DNA of 64,000 nt from Alsobacter soli (GTDB lineage Bacteria > Pseudomonadota > Alphaproteobacteria > Rhizobiales > Beijerinckiaceae), in NCBI RefSeq assembly GCF_003004785.1, contig NZ_PVZS01000009.1, positions 62,001 through 126,000 on the forward strand. Reading direction: 5' to 3'. Both the position numbers and the translations under genes were made by a program. The notes beneath the pieces were generated by a model. It ran no database searches and was not told the origin of the DNA. It was given only the letters and a program-made list of their open reading frames with translations. The first letter of the stretch is position 1, and every line of letters begins with the position of its first letter. Shown one piece after another: positions 47,274 through 55,920 of this stretch.

Positions 47274-47328
47274 GATTTCCGCTTTTCGTCCTGGTCTGGA
47301 GGGCGCCCCGCGGGGCGCGAACTTCGTC

Positions 47329-47550
47329 ATGTCCGATGCATTTCTGATCGAACTCGGCGGCGCCGCCGTCGGGATCGTGGCTCGCCAGCCTGGCGAGGCC
47401 GCCTATCGCTTCTATGCCGCCGATCCGTCCGCGCGGGCGCTGGAAGGGCGCTCTTTCCGCAGCGTCGCGGCCGCTGACAGGGCCGTCCAGGCCCTTCCGG
47501 CTCGTCCCGGGCGGCAAGACGCCCGGCGCGGGCCAGGCATTCGAGGTTGA
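47329..47550 (+). CDS. Small hypothetical protein upstream of metN
   Basis: A 73-residue protein: [20 protein letters not shown], then a [18 protein letters not shown] block and a basic tail. The pattern GIV..R..(F/Y)RF(F/Y)A...F..LEG..F recalls small Rhizobiales hypothetical proteins, but I cannot name a family. The ribosome site is weak, so translation may depend on the preceding leader ORF. It ends two bases before metN, and the stop lies in the metN ribosome site. Confidence 0.6.
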   Translation: MSDAFLIELGGAAVGIVARQPGEAAYRFYAADPSARALEGRSFRSVAAADRAVQALPARPGRQDARRGPGIRG

Positions 47551-47552
47551 CC

Positions 47553-48650
47553 ATGAACGCTCATGTGAAATTCGCCCCCGCGCAGGCGGAGCCTGCCGCC
47601 GGGGAGGCCTTGATCCGGTTCGAGGGCGTCTCGAAGCGCTTCGCAGCCCGGAGGGGACAGGCCGAGGTGCGGGCCCTGGACGGCATCGACCTCGCGGTCC
47701 CCAAGGGCGCCATCGTGGGGGTGATCGGACGGTCCGGCGCCGGAAAGTCGACGCTGATCCGGCTGGTGAACGGGCTGGAGCGCCCCTCGAGCGGCTCGGT
47801 CGTGGTGGATGGGGTCGACGTCGCAGGCCTGGACGAGGCCGGGCTGCGCGGCGTGCGCCGGTCCATCGGGATGATCTTCCAGCACTTCAACCTGCTGTCC
47901 TCCCGCACGGTGTTCGACAATGTCGCGCTGCCGCTCGAGGTCGCGGGCGTCGGCAAGGGGGCGATCCGGCAGGCGGTGGAGCCGCTGCTGGAACTGGTAG
48001 GCTTGAGCGACAAGCGGGACCGGTATCCGGCCGAGCTCTCGGGCGGCCAGAAGCAGCGGGTCGGCATTGCGCGGGCGCTGGCGACTGAGCCGAAGGTGCT
48101 GCTCTGCGACGAGGCTACTTCGGCGCTCGACCCGGAGACAACGTCGTCGATCCTGCAACTGCTGAAGCGGGTCAACGCGGAGCTCGGGATCACCATTCTG
48201 CTGATCACGCACGAGATGCAGGTGATCAAGGAGATCTGCGACCGGGTCGCCGTGCTGGAAGGCGGGCGCATCGTGGAGGAGGGCGGCGTGTTCGACGTGC
48301 TGACCCGGCCCCGGCACCCCACCACGGCGAGCTTCCTGGCCTCGGTCACCGGGATCGAGCTGCCGCCGGATGTCGCAGGCGCGCTGCAACCCGCCCCCGT
48401 CCCGGGCGGCCAGGCGGTGTTGCGCATCACCTTCACGGGCGAGAATGCGACCACGCCGGTGATCAGCCGCCTGAGCACGACGCTCGGCATCGACTTCAAC
48501 ATCCTGGCCGGCCGCATCGAGCGGATCGCGGGTCGGCCGTTCGGCAGCCTCGTCGTGAGCCTGCCGGGCGACGAGCCCGGCCTCTCGGCGGCGGTCGCCG
48601 CCCTCGGAAAACTCGGACTCGGCGCGGAGGTGCTCGGTCATGTCGCCTGA
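47553..48650 (+). CDS. metN: Methionine ABC transporter ATPase
   Basis: A 365-residue ATPase of the D/L-methionine importer. Walker [20 protein letters not shown]-loop [13 protein letters not shown], signature [15 protein letters not shown], Walker [14 protein letters not shown], switch THEMQVI are present. The C-terminal NIL domain (from about residue 290) is the methionine-sensing, transinhibition domain of MetN. The ATG has GAGG seven bases upstream. Overlaps metI by 11 bases. Likely controlled by the upstream SAM-II-like element. Confidence 0.95.
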   Translation: MNAHVKFAPAQAEPAAGEALIRFEGVSKRFAARRGQAEVRALDGIDLAVPKGAIVGVIGRSGAGKSTLIRLVNGLERPSSGSVVVDGVDVAGLDEAGLRGVRRSIGMIFQHFNLLSSRTVFDNVALPLEVAGVGKGAIRQAVEPLLELVGLSDKRDRYPAELSGGQKQRVGIARALATEPKVLLCDEATSALDPETTSSILQLLKRVNAELGITILLITHEMQVIKEICDRVAVLEGGRIVEEGGVFDVLTRPRHPTTASFLASVTGIELPPDVAGALQPAPVPGGQAVLRITFTGENATTPVISRLSTTLGIDFNILAGRIERIAGRPFGSLVVSLPGDEPGLSAAVAALGKLGLGAEVLGHVA

Positions 48651-49305
48651 ACTCATCCGGCTCATTTGGGCTTCGACGCTCGACACGCTTGGCATGGTGG
48701 CCGTCGCGGCCGCCATCGGGACGCTGGTCGGCCTGCCGCTCGGCGTGTTCCTGGCCACCAGCCGCAAGGGCGAGCTCTTCGCCGCGCCGGCGATCAACGC
48801 AGTGCTCGGGCTTGTGGTGAACGCCACGCGCTCGACGCCCTTCATCATCCTGGTGGTCGCCATCATCCCGTTCACCCGGCTGGTGGCGGGTAGCTCGATC
48901 GGCACGGCGGCGGCCATCGTGCCCCTGACGGTGGCGGCGACGCCGTTCATCGCCCGCATCGTGGAGGGCGCGATCCGCGAAGTGGACCAGGGTCTGGTCG
49001 AGGCCGCGCGCGCGATGGGGGCTACGCCGCTGCAGATCGTCCGCAAGGTGCTGATCCCGGAGGCGCTGCCCGGCGTGGTGCTCGGCCTGACGCTCGCCGT
49101 GGTGAGCCTCATCGGCTACTCGGCCATGGTCGGCGCGGTGGGCGGCGGCGGCCTCGGCGACCTCGGCATCCGCTACGGCTACCAGCGCTTTATGCCGGAA
49201 GTGATGGCCGCAGTTGTGGTTGTGCTCATCGTGCTCGTGCAGGCGGTGCAGAGCTTCGGCGACGTGCTGGCGCGCCGCCTCAACAAGCGCCTGCGCCATT
49301 CCTGA
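48640..49305 (+). CDS. metI: Methionine ABC transporter permease
   Basis: A 221-residue permease with five hydrophobic segments. [20 protein letters not shown] and the coupling loop [20 protein letters not shown] are hallmark MetI sequences, as is [20 protein letters not shown] near the end. It overlaps metN and precedes metQ by 40 bases. Confidence 0.95.
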   Translation: MSPELIRLIWASTLDTLGMVAVAAAIGTLVGLPLGVFLATSRKGELFAAPAINAVLGLVVNATRSTPFIILVVAIIPFTRLVAGSSIGTAAAIVPLTVAATPFIARIVEGAIREVDQGLVEAARAMGATPLQIVRKVLIPEALPGVVLGLTLAVVSLIGYSAMVGAVGGGGLGDLGIRYGYQRFMPEVMAAVVVVLIVLVQAVQSFGDVLARRLNKRLRHS

Positions 49306-49345
49306 TCCCCTGTACCCTCGAACCCCTCGTAACTGGAGTCCTCCC

Positions 49346-50149
49346 GTGACTGTCTCCCTGTCCCGTCGCGCGCTGATCGGCGCGGCGTTCGCCGCCTCCT
49401 TGCTCGCCGCAGGCGCGGCCCAGGCCGCCGACCAGGTGATCCGCATTGGCGCCACGCCCGGCCCGCATGCGCAGATCCTCGAGTCTCTCAAGCCCGTGCT
49501 GGCCAAGAAGGGCATCGACCTGCGCATCCAGGAATTCTCGGACTATGTGGTGCCCAACCAGGCGCTGGACGCCGGCGAGCTCGACGCCAACTCGTTCCAG
49601 CACCAGCCCTACCTGGACAATCAGGTGAAGGACCGCGGCTACAAGCTCGTTAGCGTCGCGCAGACGGTAAACTTCCCGATGGGCATCTACTCGAAGAAGC
49701 ACAAGAGCTTCGACGAGGTCCCGAACGGCGGGACGGTCGCCATCCAGAACGACCCGACCAACGGTGGCCGAACCTTGCTGCTGCTGCAGGACAAGGGCGT
49801 GATCAAGCTGAAGGAGGGCGTGGGCTTCAAGCCGACCGTGCTCGACATCGTCGAGAACCCGCGCAAGCTGAAGTTCATCGAAATCGACGCCGCCCAGGCG
49901 CCGCGCACGCTGGACGACGTGGACGCGGCCGCGATCAACACCAACTACGCCGAGCCTGCCGGGCTCAGCCCGCAGAAGGACGCCATCCTCCTCGAGCAGC
50001 CCAAGGGACCTTACGTCAACGTCATCGCCGTGCGCGTGGCCGACAAGGACAAGCCCTGGGTGAAGGAGCTGGTGGACGCCTACCGCAGCCCGGAGGTGAA
50101 AGCTTTCGTGGAGCAGAAGTTCAAGGGCGCCGTGCTGACCAGTTGGTGA
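49346..50149 (+). CDS. metQ: Methionine-binding protein
   Basis: A 267-residue substrate-binding protein (NLPA family). A signal peptide (residues 1-27, ending GAAQA) lacks a lipobox Cys, so it is probably soluble periplasmic rather than lipid-anchored as in E. coli. IRIGATPGPHAQILESLKPV and FSDYVVPNQALDAGELDANS followed by FQHQPYLD are diagnostic. The GTG start has GGAG upstream. It completes metNIQ. Confidence 0.95.
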   Translation: MTVSLSRRALIGAAFAASLLAAGAAQAADQVIRIGATPGPHAQILESLKPVLAKKGIDLRIQEFSDYVVPNQALDAGELDANSFQHQPYLDNQVKDRGYKLVSVAQTVNFPMGIYSKKHKSFDEVPNGGTVAIQNDPTNGGRTLLLLQDKGVIKLKEGVGFKPTVLDIVENPRKLKFIEIDAAQAPRTLDDVDAAAINTNYAEPAGLSPQKDAILLEQPKGPYVNVIAVRVADKDKPWVKELVDAYRSPEVKAFVEQKFKGAVLTSW

Positions 50150-50215
50150 CTGCCTGCGCGCCCTGCGCAACGAACGTGACGCTCCACCGCGCCTGCGGTC
50201 GGGGCGTTCGCCGTT

Positions 50216-50716
50216 CTAGGGCACGTCGCCGCCCAGGCTGCGGCGCATGAAGAGGGTCCCGGCCACCGGGGTCTCGTAGTAGGACGGCATGGGTTCGAAC
50301 CCAAGCTTGCGATACAGCGCGGCGGCCTGCGTCATGGACGGAAGGGTGTCCAAGCGCACCTCCCGGTACCCGATCCGCTCGGCCGCCGCCAGCGCCGCCC
50401 CGACCAGGCGCTCGCCCAGGCCCAGTCCGCGCGCAGCCGAGGAGACGTAGAGCCTCTTCATCTCGCAGCAGCCGTCCTCCGGCAGCGGCCGGACAGCCAC
50501 GCAGCCCAGGGGCTCGCCTCCGGAGGATCTGGCCAGCAGCAACGCCCCGCGCGGGGGCGCGTACTTGCCGGGCAGCCCGGCAAGCTCGGCGCCGAAATCC
50601 TGGAAGCAGAGGTCGACGTCCAACGAGGCGGCATAGGCGCGGAACAGGTCCGCGACGTCGGCGACATCGTCCGGCGCCGCGGCCTGGGCGATCTGGATCG
50701 GAACTGGCGCGTGCAT
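50216..50716 (-). CDS. GNAT family N-acetyltransferase
   Basis: A 166-residue acetyl-CoA-dependent acetyltransferase. The acetyl-CoA binding motif A is in VSSAARGLGLGERLVGAALA, followed by EVRLDTLPSMTQAAALYRKL and GFEPMPSYY of motif B. The substrate is unknown. The start MHAPVPIQIA is preferred because homology begins here; an ATG 63 bases upstream has no ribosome site. Divergent from cysK. Confidence 0.87.
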   Translation of the reverse strand: MHAPVPIQIAQAAAPDDVADVADLFRAYAASLDVDLCFQDFGAELAGLPGKYAPPRGALLLARSSGGEPLGCVAVRPLPEDGCCEMKRLYVSSAARGLGLGERLVGAALAAAERIGYREVRLDTLPSMTQAAALYRKLGFEPMPSYYETPVAGTLFMRRSLGGDVP

Positions 50717-50891
50717 CTCTGGATCTTCGCCGCCGTCAGCGGTCGGCGCAAGCCGCGACGAGCGATGCGTCGGGATCATGGCAGGCGAGGGCGCGCCAGC
50801 CGCGTGCGGCGTTGATCCGCGGCCGGCCGACCCTATAGTCCGCGGCGAGCCGGCTTCCCTCCGACCTCCTGCCGGCGATCAGGATCTCCCT

Positions 50892-51923
50892 ATGACCATC
50901 CGCTCCGGCATCGTCGACGCCATCGGCAATACGCCCCTGATCCTGCTGAAGGGAGCGTCCGAACGGACGGGGTGCCGCATCCTGGGCAAGGCGGAGTTCA
51001 TGAATCCCGGCCAGTCCGTGAAGGACCGCGCGGCGCTGTTCATCATCCAGGACGCCGTCCGCCGCGGGGCGTTGCGGCCCGGCGGCACGATCGTGGAAGG
51101 CACGGCCGGCAACACCGGCATCGGTCTGGCGCTGGTCGCCAACGCGCTCGGCTTCAAGACGGTGATCGTGATCCCGGAGACGCAGTCGCAGGAGAAGAAA
51201 GACATGCTGCGGCTCGCCGGGGCGGATCTCGTCGAGGTTCCCGCCGTGCCATACGCCAATCCCAACAACTACGTGAAGGTGTCCGGCCGGCTCGCGGAAG
51301 AGCTGAACGCCAAGAATCCCGAAGGGGCGATCTGGGCCAACCAGTTCGACAACGTCGCCAACCGCGAGGCCCACATCGAGACCACCGGGCCGGAGATCTG
51401 GGAGCAGACGGGCGGTCAAGTGGACGGCTTCATCTGCGCGGTCGGGACGGGCGGCACCCTTGCCGGAACCGCAATGGCCCTCAAGGCGCGCAACCCGGCC
51501 ATCACCATCGGGTTGGCCGACCCCATGGGGGCGGCGCTGTACAGCTATTACACGACGGGTGAACTGAAGTCCGCGGGGTCCTCCATTACCGAGGGCATCG
51601 GGCAGGGTCGCATCACCGCCAACCTCGAGGGCGCGCCGATCGACACGGCCTTCCAGATCCCGGACGAGGAGGCGCTGCCTGTCATTTTCGAGCTGCTCGA
51701 AAAGGAAGGTCTTTGCCTGGGCGGCTCCTCGGGCGTGAACGTGGCCGGCGCGATCCGGCTGGCGGAGCGGCTCGGGCCGGGGAAGACGATCGTGACCATT
51801 CTTTGCGACTACGGCACGCGATACCAGTCCAAGCTGTTCAACCCGGCCTTCCTCAAGACCAAGGGCCTGCCCGTTCCAGGCTGGATGACCCGGCAATCGC
51901 GGGTGAAGGCGCCCTTCGTCTAG
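50892..51923 (+). CDS. cysK: Cysteine synthase A
   Basis: A 343-residue pyridoxal-phosphate enzyme making cysteine from O-acetylserine and sulfide. The PLP Lys is in NPGQSVKDRAALFII, the substrate loop is EGTAGNTGIGLALVA, and the phosphate-binding loop is AVGTGGTLAG. SSGVNVAGAI near the end binds the pyridine ring. AGGATCT precedes the ATG. It lies near metNIQ but has its own start region; it supplies the step after sulfate reduction by the cysHDN products. Confidence 0.93.
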   Translation: MTIRSGIVDAIGNTPLILLKGASERTGCRILGKAEFMNPGQSVKDRAALFIIQDAVRRGALRPGGTIVEGTAGNTGIGLALVANALGFKTVIVIPETQSQEKKDMLRLAGADLVEVPAVPYANPNNYVKVSGRLAEELNAKNPEGAIWANQFDNVANREAHIETTGPEIWEQTGGQVDGFICAVGTGGTLAGTAMALKARNPAITIGLADPMGAALYSYYTTGELKSAGSSITEGIGQGRITANLEGAPIDTAFQIPDEEALPVIFELLEKEGLCLGGSSGVNVAGAIRLAERLGPGKTIVTILCDYGTRYQSKLFNPAFLKTKGLPVPGWMTRQSRVKAPFV

Positions 51924-52086
51924 GCGAAGGCTTCAGCTAACCGCTGCTCCTGGGTTCTCCATTAAGCGCTCTTCAAGGACCTCCAGCCGCCACGGAGGTT
52001 CTACTTCCGCGTGCACTCCTTTCCACCTTGGTCGATCTGGACGTGTGGCATCAAAGCCGCGACTGTCCCGGATATTCCACGCGCGT

Positions 52087-52112
52087 GGAACAAAGGTTGT
52101 GGAACTCGCGTT
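52087..52112 (+). promoter_or_regulatory. EcfG-type general stress promoter
   Basis: GGAAC, 17 bases, CGTT: an exact match, 86 bases before the glycine-zipper lipoprotein ATG. The GGAAC half overlaps a perfect 16-base palindrome TTCCACGCGCGTGGAA (52075-52090). Confidence 0.75.
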
Positions 52113-52198
52113 CGGCGCGGGCGGGGCGCCATCGTTCCGCCTGCCGTCCGGGCCCCGTTGGGTCAGGCGGTCGTCGCCTGTGAACTTGGAGCATCGCT

Positions 52199-52471
52199 AT
52201 GAAAATGAAAGCGCTGGCCCTGCTGGTCATCGCCGCGCCCCTGGCTGCGTGCGGATACACGCCCCGCGATCGTGCGATCAGCGGCGGCCTGATCGGGGCC
52301 GGGGCAGGCGCCATCGTGGGTGGAGCGGCCGCTGGCACGGCCGGCGGCGCGCTCGCCGGGGCGGCGATCGGCGGCGTCGGCGGGGCCATTATCGGTCACG
52401 CTACGGCGCCCCGGCATCACTGCTATGCGCGCGACCGCTATGGATACCGCGTCCGCGTGCGCTGCTACTGA
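52199..52471 (+). CDS. Glycine-zipper lipoprotein
   Basis: A 90-residue protein. The lipobox LAAC gives lipid-Cys18. After GYTPRDRAISGG comes a glycine zipper of repeated GxxxG/GG units (GAGAGAIVGGAAAGTAGG), which in related small lipoproteins (YMGG, Rick_17kDa-like) spans or lies in the outer membrane. The C terminus is basic with two Cys (HHCYARDRYGYRVRVRC). An exact EcfG-type promoter and a terminator flank it, so it is probably a single-gene stress transcript. Confidence 0.85.
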   Translation: MKMKALALLVIAAPLAACGYTPRDRAISGGLIGAGAGAIVGGAAAGTAGGALAGAAIGGVGGAIIGHATAPRHHCYARDRYGYRVRVRCY

Positions 52472-52492
52472 AGCGCTCTGCTCTCAAGAAAG

Positions 52493-52519
52493 AGGCCGGG
52501 TTCGCGCCCGGCCTTTTTT
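52493..52519 (+). terminator. Rho-independent terminator
   Basis: AGGCCGGG pairs with CCCGGCCT across TTCGCG, followed by five or more T. It ends the glycine-zipper gene 21 bases after its stop. Confidence 0.88.
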
Positions 52520-52559
52520 CCATTCCATTTCGGAAGACGTCCCCGACGAGCGATTTAGC

Positions 52560-53132
52560 TCAGCGGTCCTCGGTGCCGGCGCGGGTGTACTGGCTCAGGG
52601 CCGGGCGCCACCGGGAATCAGGCCCGAAGTCGCCGACGGTGTTCACCGACAGCAATTCGGCCAAGCGATTGCGCGCGCGATTGACGCGGCTCTTGATGGT
52701 GCCCACGGCGCAGCCGCAAATCTGGGCGGCCTCCTCGTAGGACAGGCCGGAGCCCCCGATCAGGATGAGCGCCTCACGCTGGTCCGGCAGAAGCTTCTGC
52801 AGGGCCGCATTGAAGTCGGCGAGATCCATATGCCCATCCTGGGCCGGATGGGTCGCGAGGCGGGCGGCCATCTGCCCATCCGCATCCTCGACCTCCCTGC
52901 GGCGCTTCCTGTGCTCGGAATAGAAGACGTTACGAAGGATCGTGAAAAGCCACGCGGAGACGTTCGTCCCTGGCGTGAACGAATTCCGGTTGCCCCAAGC
53001 CTTCAGAAGCGTTTCCTGGACGAGGTCGTCCGCACGATCGGGGTTTCCGCAGAGAGACATGGCGAAGGCGCGCAACGCTGGGACAGCGCCGAGCAGGTCG
53101 TCCTTCATCCGGCGGCCTGCTTCGTCCATCAC
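52560..53132 (-). CDS. ecfG: General stress response sigma factor EcfG
   Basis: A 190-residue ECF15-type sigma factor that directs RNA polymerase to GGAAC-N16/17-CGTT promoters under general stress. Sigma-2 shows GNPDRADDLVQETLLKAW and NVSAWLFTILRNVFYSEHRK; sigma-4 shows LPDQREALILIGGSGLSYEE and CAVGTIKSRVNRAR. Held inactive by NepR, released when PhyR is phosphorylated. The ATG overlaps the nepR stop by four bases. Transcribed from an EcfG-type promoter, hence autoregulated. Confidence 0.95.
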   Translation of the reverse strand: MMDEAGRRMKDDLLGAVPALRAFAMSLCGNPDRADDLVQETLLKAWGNRNSFTPGTNVSAWLFTILRNVFYSEHRKRRREVEDADGQMAARLATHPAQDGHMDLADFNAALQKLLPDQREALILIGGSGLSYEEAAQICGCAVGTIKSRVNRARNRLAELLSVNTVGDFGPDSRWRPALSQYTRAGTEDR

Positions 53133-53371
53133 TCGTCTTCCTTCTGCTCTCCCCCTGTTTTTGTATCCAACTGGTTGAGAAGCTCGAGAAAGCGATCCGG
53201 CACCGGCTGGCTCACGACAGAGTCATAGATCGAGCGGAGCTGGCGTCCGATCTGGGCGTGCACGTCGGCGTCAAAAGCTTCCGCCGGCGCGCCCGTGCGT
53301 GCCGCCTGTCCTGTCTGCTGATCCATGCTGCCGCCTGTCCGGTCCGTTCGCTTGGGGTTCTTCTCGTCCAT
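53129..53371 (-). CDS. nepR: Anti-sigma factor NepR
   Basis: An 80-residue protein. The C-terminal core IGRQLRSIYDSVVSQPVPDR and FLELLNQLD is the NepR signature: two short helices that clamp the sigma-2 and sigma-4 domains of EcfG. The N-terminal 45 residues are polar and variable. GGAGG lies five bases before the ATG. It heads the nepR-ecfG transcript, divergent from phyR. Confidence 0.93.
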   Translation of the reverse strand: MDEKNPKRTDRTGGSMDQQTGQAARTGAPAEAFDADVHAQIGRQLRSIYDSVVSQPVPDRFLELLNQLDTKTGGEQKEDE

Positions 53372-53452
53372 TCAGGCCTCCAGGTCGCCAATTGCGGCGC
53401 GATCAACCGGGGGGATCAATCGGCGACCTCATCCGTGGGGCTTGGAAAACTT

Positions 53453-53477
53453 AACGTCGCTTGCCGCACACGGTTCC
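53453..53477 (-). promoter_or_regulatory. EcfG-type promoter of nepR-ecfG
   Basis: Minus-strand GGAAC (53477-53473), 16 bases, CGTT (53456-53453), an exact match. Predicted positive autoregulation of ecfG with matched nepR synthesis. Confidence 0.9.
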
Positions 53478-53488
53478 GATCCCCGGCC

Positions 53489-53513
53489 GGAACTTTTCAG
53501 AGGGTCCATCGTT
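53489..53513 (+). promoter_or_regulatory. EcfG-type promoter of phyR
   Basis: GGAAC, 16 bases, CGTT: exact match 85 bases before the phyR ATG. The GGAAC boxes of this and the nepR promoter are 11 bases apart, back to back. Confidence 0.9.
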
Positions 53514-53598
53514 CATTTGAAGTCAAGGTTCGGCTGGCCCGGGCCAACCGACCTCCCTGCCTCCGGGCCTAAATCTCTCCAGCAGACAAGGGGCGCCC

Positions 53599-54402
53599 AT
53601 GTCCATAGCCCAGGCGATCGCACCGCACCTTCCTTACCTGCGTCGGTTCGCCCGCGCTCTCACCGGCACTCAGCAAGGCGGCGACGCCTATGCGGTAGCC
53701 ACCCTGGAAGCTTTGATCGCGGACCCCAACTCCTTCGAGCGCGAGATGGAGCCCCGCGTCGCTCTTTACAAAGCGTTCCTGAAGGTCTGGGGTTCCATCG
53801 CCATCAACCAGGTGACGGACACCCCGTCGGCTTCCGGAAGCATCACGCGCAACTTGGCGGCCCTGACGCCGCCGGCGCGCGTCGCCTTCCTGCTCAGCTC
53901 GGTCGAAGGATTCACCCACGAGCAGATCGCGGGAGCCATGGGGCGCAGCCCCGAGGACGTGGCCGGGCTCATCGACGAGGCGGGCCGCGAGATCGCCCAG
54001 CAAATGGCCACGGACGTGCTCATCATCGAGGACGAGCCCATCATCGCCATGGACCTCGAGTCCCTGGTCGAAGGGCTTGGTCACCGGGTGATCGAGGTCG
54101 CGCGCACCCGGAGCGAGGCCGTCGAGGCCGTGAAGCGGCAGCAGCCCGGCCTCGTGCTCGCCGACATCCAGCTGGCGGACGGCTCGTCCGGCCTGGATGC
54201 CGTGAACGACATTCTCGAGTCGTTCGAAGTGCCGGTGATCTTCATCACTGCCTATCCGGAGCGCTTCCTCACCGGAGAGCGGCCGGAGCCCGCGTTCCTG
54301 GTCACCAAGCCCTTCCGGGTCGAGACCGTGAAGGCGGTGATCAGCCAGGCCCTGTTCTTCGACCAGAAGTCCCACCGCAAGGAGAAGTCGGCGGTCGGCT
54401 GA
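53599..54402 (+). CDS. phyR: Response regulator PhyR (anti-anti-sigma)
   Basis: A 267-residue protein that joins a sigma-factor-like N-terminal domain (residues about 5-135) to a receiver (from residue 138). LPYLRRFARALTGTQQGGDA and SVEGFTHEQIAGAMGRSPED mimic sigma-2 and sigma-4. The receiver has LIIEDEPIIAMD, phosphoacceptor Asp189 in LADIQLADG, and TKPF. When phosphorylated by a HWE/HisKA_2-type kinase, it binds NepR and frees EcfG. Divergent from nepR-ecfG. Confidence 0.96.
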   Translation: MSIAQAIAPHLPYLRRFARALTGTQQGGDAYAVATLEALIADPNSFEREMEPRVALYKAFLKVWGSIAINQVTDTPSASGSITRNLAALTPPARVAFLLSSVEGFTHEQIAGAMGRSPEDVAGLIDEAGREIAQQMATDVLIIEDEPIIAMDLESLVEGLGHRVIEVARTRSEAVEAVKRQQPGLVLADIQLADGSSGLDAVNDILESFEVPVIFITAYPERFLTGERPEPAFLVTKPFRVETVKAVISQALFFDQKSHRKEKSAVG

Positions 54403-54424
54403 CCGCGGCTCCTGCATCCCAACC

Positions 54425-54459
54425 AAAAGGGCCGCGGCTTGCGCCGCGGCCCCTTTTTT
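54425..54459. terminator. Terminator after phyR (possibly bidirectional)
   Basis: AAAAGGGCCGCGGC pairs with GCCGCGGCCCCTTTT, with one bulged C, followed by T on the plus strand; the A run gives a T run on the other strand. It separates phyR from the convergent membrane-protein gene. Confidence 0.8.
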
Positions 54460-54483
54460 GCGTGACCGGCGAGGCCGTCCCGC

Positions 54484-54981
54484 TCAGTCGTCGTTCTTGT
54501 CCAGTACCCGGCCTCCGATGAAGCCTGCCAGCACCGAAAGCCCGATGAGCGTCCAGGGGCTCACCTGGCTGGTGACAGAATGCGCCACGCGGGCCGCGAT
54601 GTTCTCGCGCTCGCCGCCCAGCCCGGTGGACTTGAGAAGGGCCGCCACGTCCAGGGCCGAGCGGGCGGCGTCGCTGGCCTTGGCGGCCATCTCCCTGCGC
54701 TCCTTCTCGGCCTTCTTGGCCCTGGACCGGCTGGCGATCACGCGGAAGATCACGACCAGAATGGCCAGGACCAAAAAAATGCCGGCCATGTAGCCGGCGG
54801 CATGGAGCTCGCCGTAGCGCTCGCTGAGCCAGATATAGAGCGCGGCGATGCCGAAGGCTGCAGCCAGAAGGGCGAATATCGCGATCAGGGCGATCTCGAT
54901 CACGTCCTCGACGAGGTGGGACACGGCCGTGCGCACCGGGCGCATGGCGGTGTCCTTGAGAGTCTCGAAGAGCCGGTTCAT
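54484..54981 (-). CDS. Membrane protein of the YqjE/phage-holin-like type
   Basis: A 165-residue protein with two strong transmembrane helices (about residues 29-51 and 62-85), a charged cytoplasmic stretch (SRAKKAEKERREMAAKA), and a third hydrophobic stretch near the C terminus (PWTLIGLSVLAGFIGGRVLD), which recalls the DUF883/YqjD tail anchor. Its ATG overlaps the stop of the DUF883 gene (TGATG), so the two are translationally coupled and probably act together, as yqjD-yqjE do in E. coli. Function unknown. Confidence 0.82.
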   Translation of the reverse strand: MNRLFETLKDTAMRPVRTAVSHLVEDVIEIALIAIFALLAAAFGIAALYIWLSERYGELHAAGYMAGIFLVLAILVVIFRVIASRSRAKKAEKERREMAAKASDAARSALDVAALLKSTGLGGERENIAARVAHSVTSQVSPWTLIGLSVLAGFIGGRVLDKNDD

Positions 54982-55325
54982 CAGCGTGAACGGCTCATGA
55001 GGCCAAGCACGAGGCCCACGCCGGCGGCGATCAGAACGGCCGTGATAGGGTTGCGCTCGATCCGGGACTCGATCTCGACATTGGCGTTATGCAGCCGGTC
55101 CCGGGCCTCGCTGGCGAACATGTTGCCCATCTTGCTGACGTCGTTCGCGCGCGCGTAGAACTGGCCGCGGGCCTGGTCCATCATGCCTTGTGCGTTGTTC
55201 CGAGCCGCGCGCGACTGGCCGGACACCATGTTCGAGACCGTGTCGGCGAGACGCGCCAGATCGTTTCGAACGGCCGCGAGATCGTCGCGAACGTCGGACA
55301 TGCGCGTATCCTGGTTTCCAAACAT
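54981..55325 (-). CDS. DUF883 (ElaB/YqjD-like) membrane-anchored protein
   Basis: A 114-residue protein: a long Ala/Asp/Arg-rich amphipathic helix (SDVRDDLAAVRNDLARLADT onward) and a single C-terminal anchor NPITAVLIAAGVGLVLGLMS. E. coli YqjD/ElaB bind ribosomes at the membrane in stationary phase; whether this one does is not known. GGAG precedes the ATG. An exact EcfG-type promoter lies 83 bases upstream, matching the stress-dependent expression of its relatives. Confidence 0.88.
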   Translation of the reverse strand: MFGNQDTRMSDVRDDLAAVRNDLARLADTVSNMVSGQSRAARNNAQGMMDQARGQFYARANDVSKMGNMFASEARDRLHNANVEIESRIERNPITAVLIAAGVGLVLGLMSRSR

Positions 55326-55407
55326 GGATCGTAGCTCCTTCACGGGACCGAGCCCCGGCGCGCAGCGGCATGCCGCCCGCCACCGGGACGCTGAGACGTG
55401 CCTTCGG

Positions 55408-55433
55408 AACGTACGCCTGCGTTGGAGGGTTCC
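55408..55433 (-). promoter_or_regulatory. EcfG-type general stress promoter
   Basis: Minus-strand GGAAC (55433-55429), 17 bases, CGTT (55411-55408): an exact match for the DUF883 gene. On the plus strand the same place reads GGAAC, 17 bases, GGTT, a weaker divergent match with no clear gene behind it. Confidence 0.8.
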
Positions 55434-55580
55434 AAAACCCAAAAAGAAGACCCGCAACGGGGTTCGTTGCGGGCCGGAGGGGGCGCCAGCGCGTCGGCAA
55501 GAGGGGGCGTTCCTCCGGCGCGCGACGCTGATGAACCGAGAACGCGCGTTTCGTCAGTTGGTTCCGGCGAGTATCTGACC

Positions 55581-55880
55581 TCAGAGCCCTCGGGCCAGCA
55601 CGCAGCGGTGAAGGGACCGTCGGGCTCGGGCGAGGGCCTCATAGCCGCGTGTCTCCTGACGCCACCGGTCGGGCCCGCTGATCCGCTCCAGCTCGAGCAG
55701 GCAGCCGGCCAGGTCGAGCATGTCTTCGAGCATGCGGGCGAGATCCTGGCCCTGGCTCGGCCGTTCCGTCTTGGTCAGGAGCGATGCGGCCGGCCCGGCC
55801 ATCCACTTTGGTTGGGGGGCCAGTTCAAGCGTCGTCGCTCCCGCGTCGGACGCGAGGTCGATGGCTCCGTCCGAACTCAT
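55581..55880 (-). CDS. Hypothetical 99-residue protein
   Basis: A 99-residue soluble protein I do not recognise. The first half is polar (SSDGAIDLASDAGATTLELA), the second half predicts amphipathic helices (LARMLEDMLDLAGCLLELER and ALARARRSLHRCVL). GGGAGGGG lies about nine bases before the ATG and an exact EcfG-type promoter 41 bases upstream; these two signals are the main reasons to accept it as a gene. Confidence 0.7.
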   Translation of the reverse strand: MSSDGAIDLASDAGATTLELAPQPKWMAGPAASLLTKTERPSQGQDLARMLEDMLDLAGCLLELERISGPDRWRQETRGYEALARARRSLHRCVLARGL

Positions 55881-55920
55881 GGACGCGCCCCTCCCTTTCT
55901 GTTCTCGGAGACGGCCCCAA

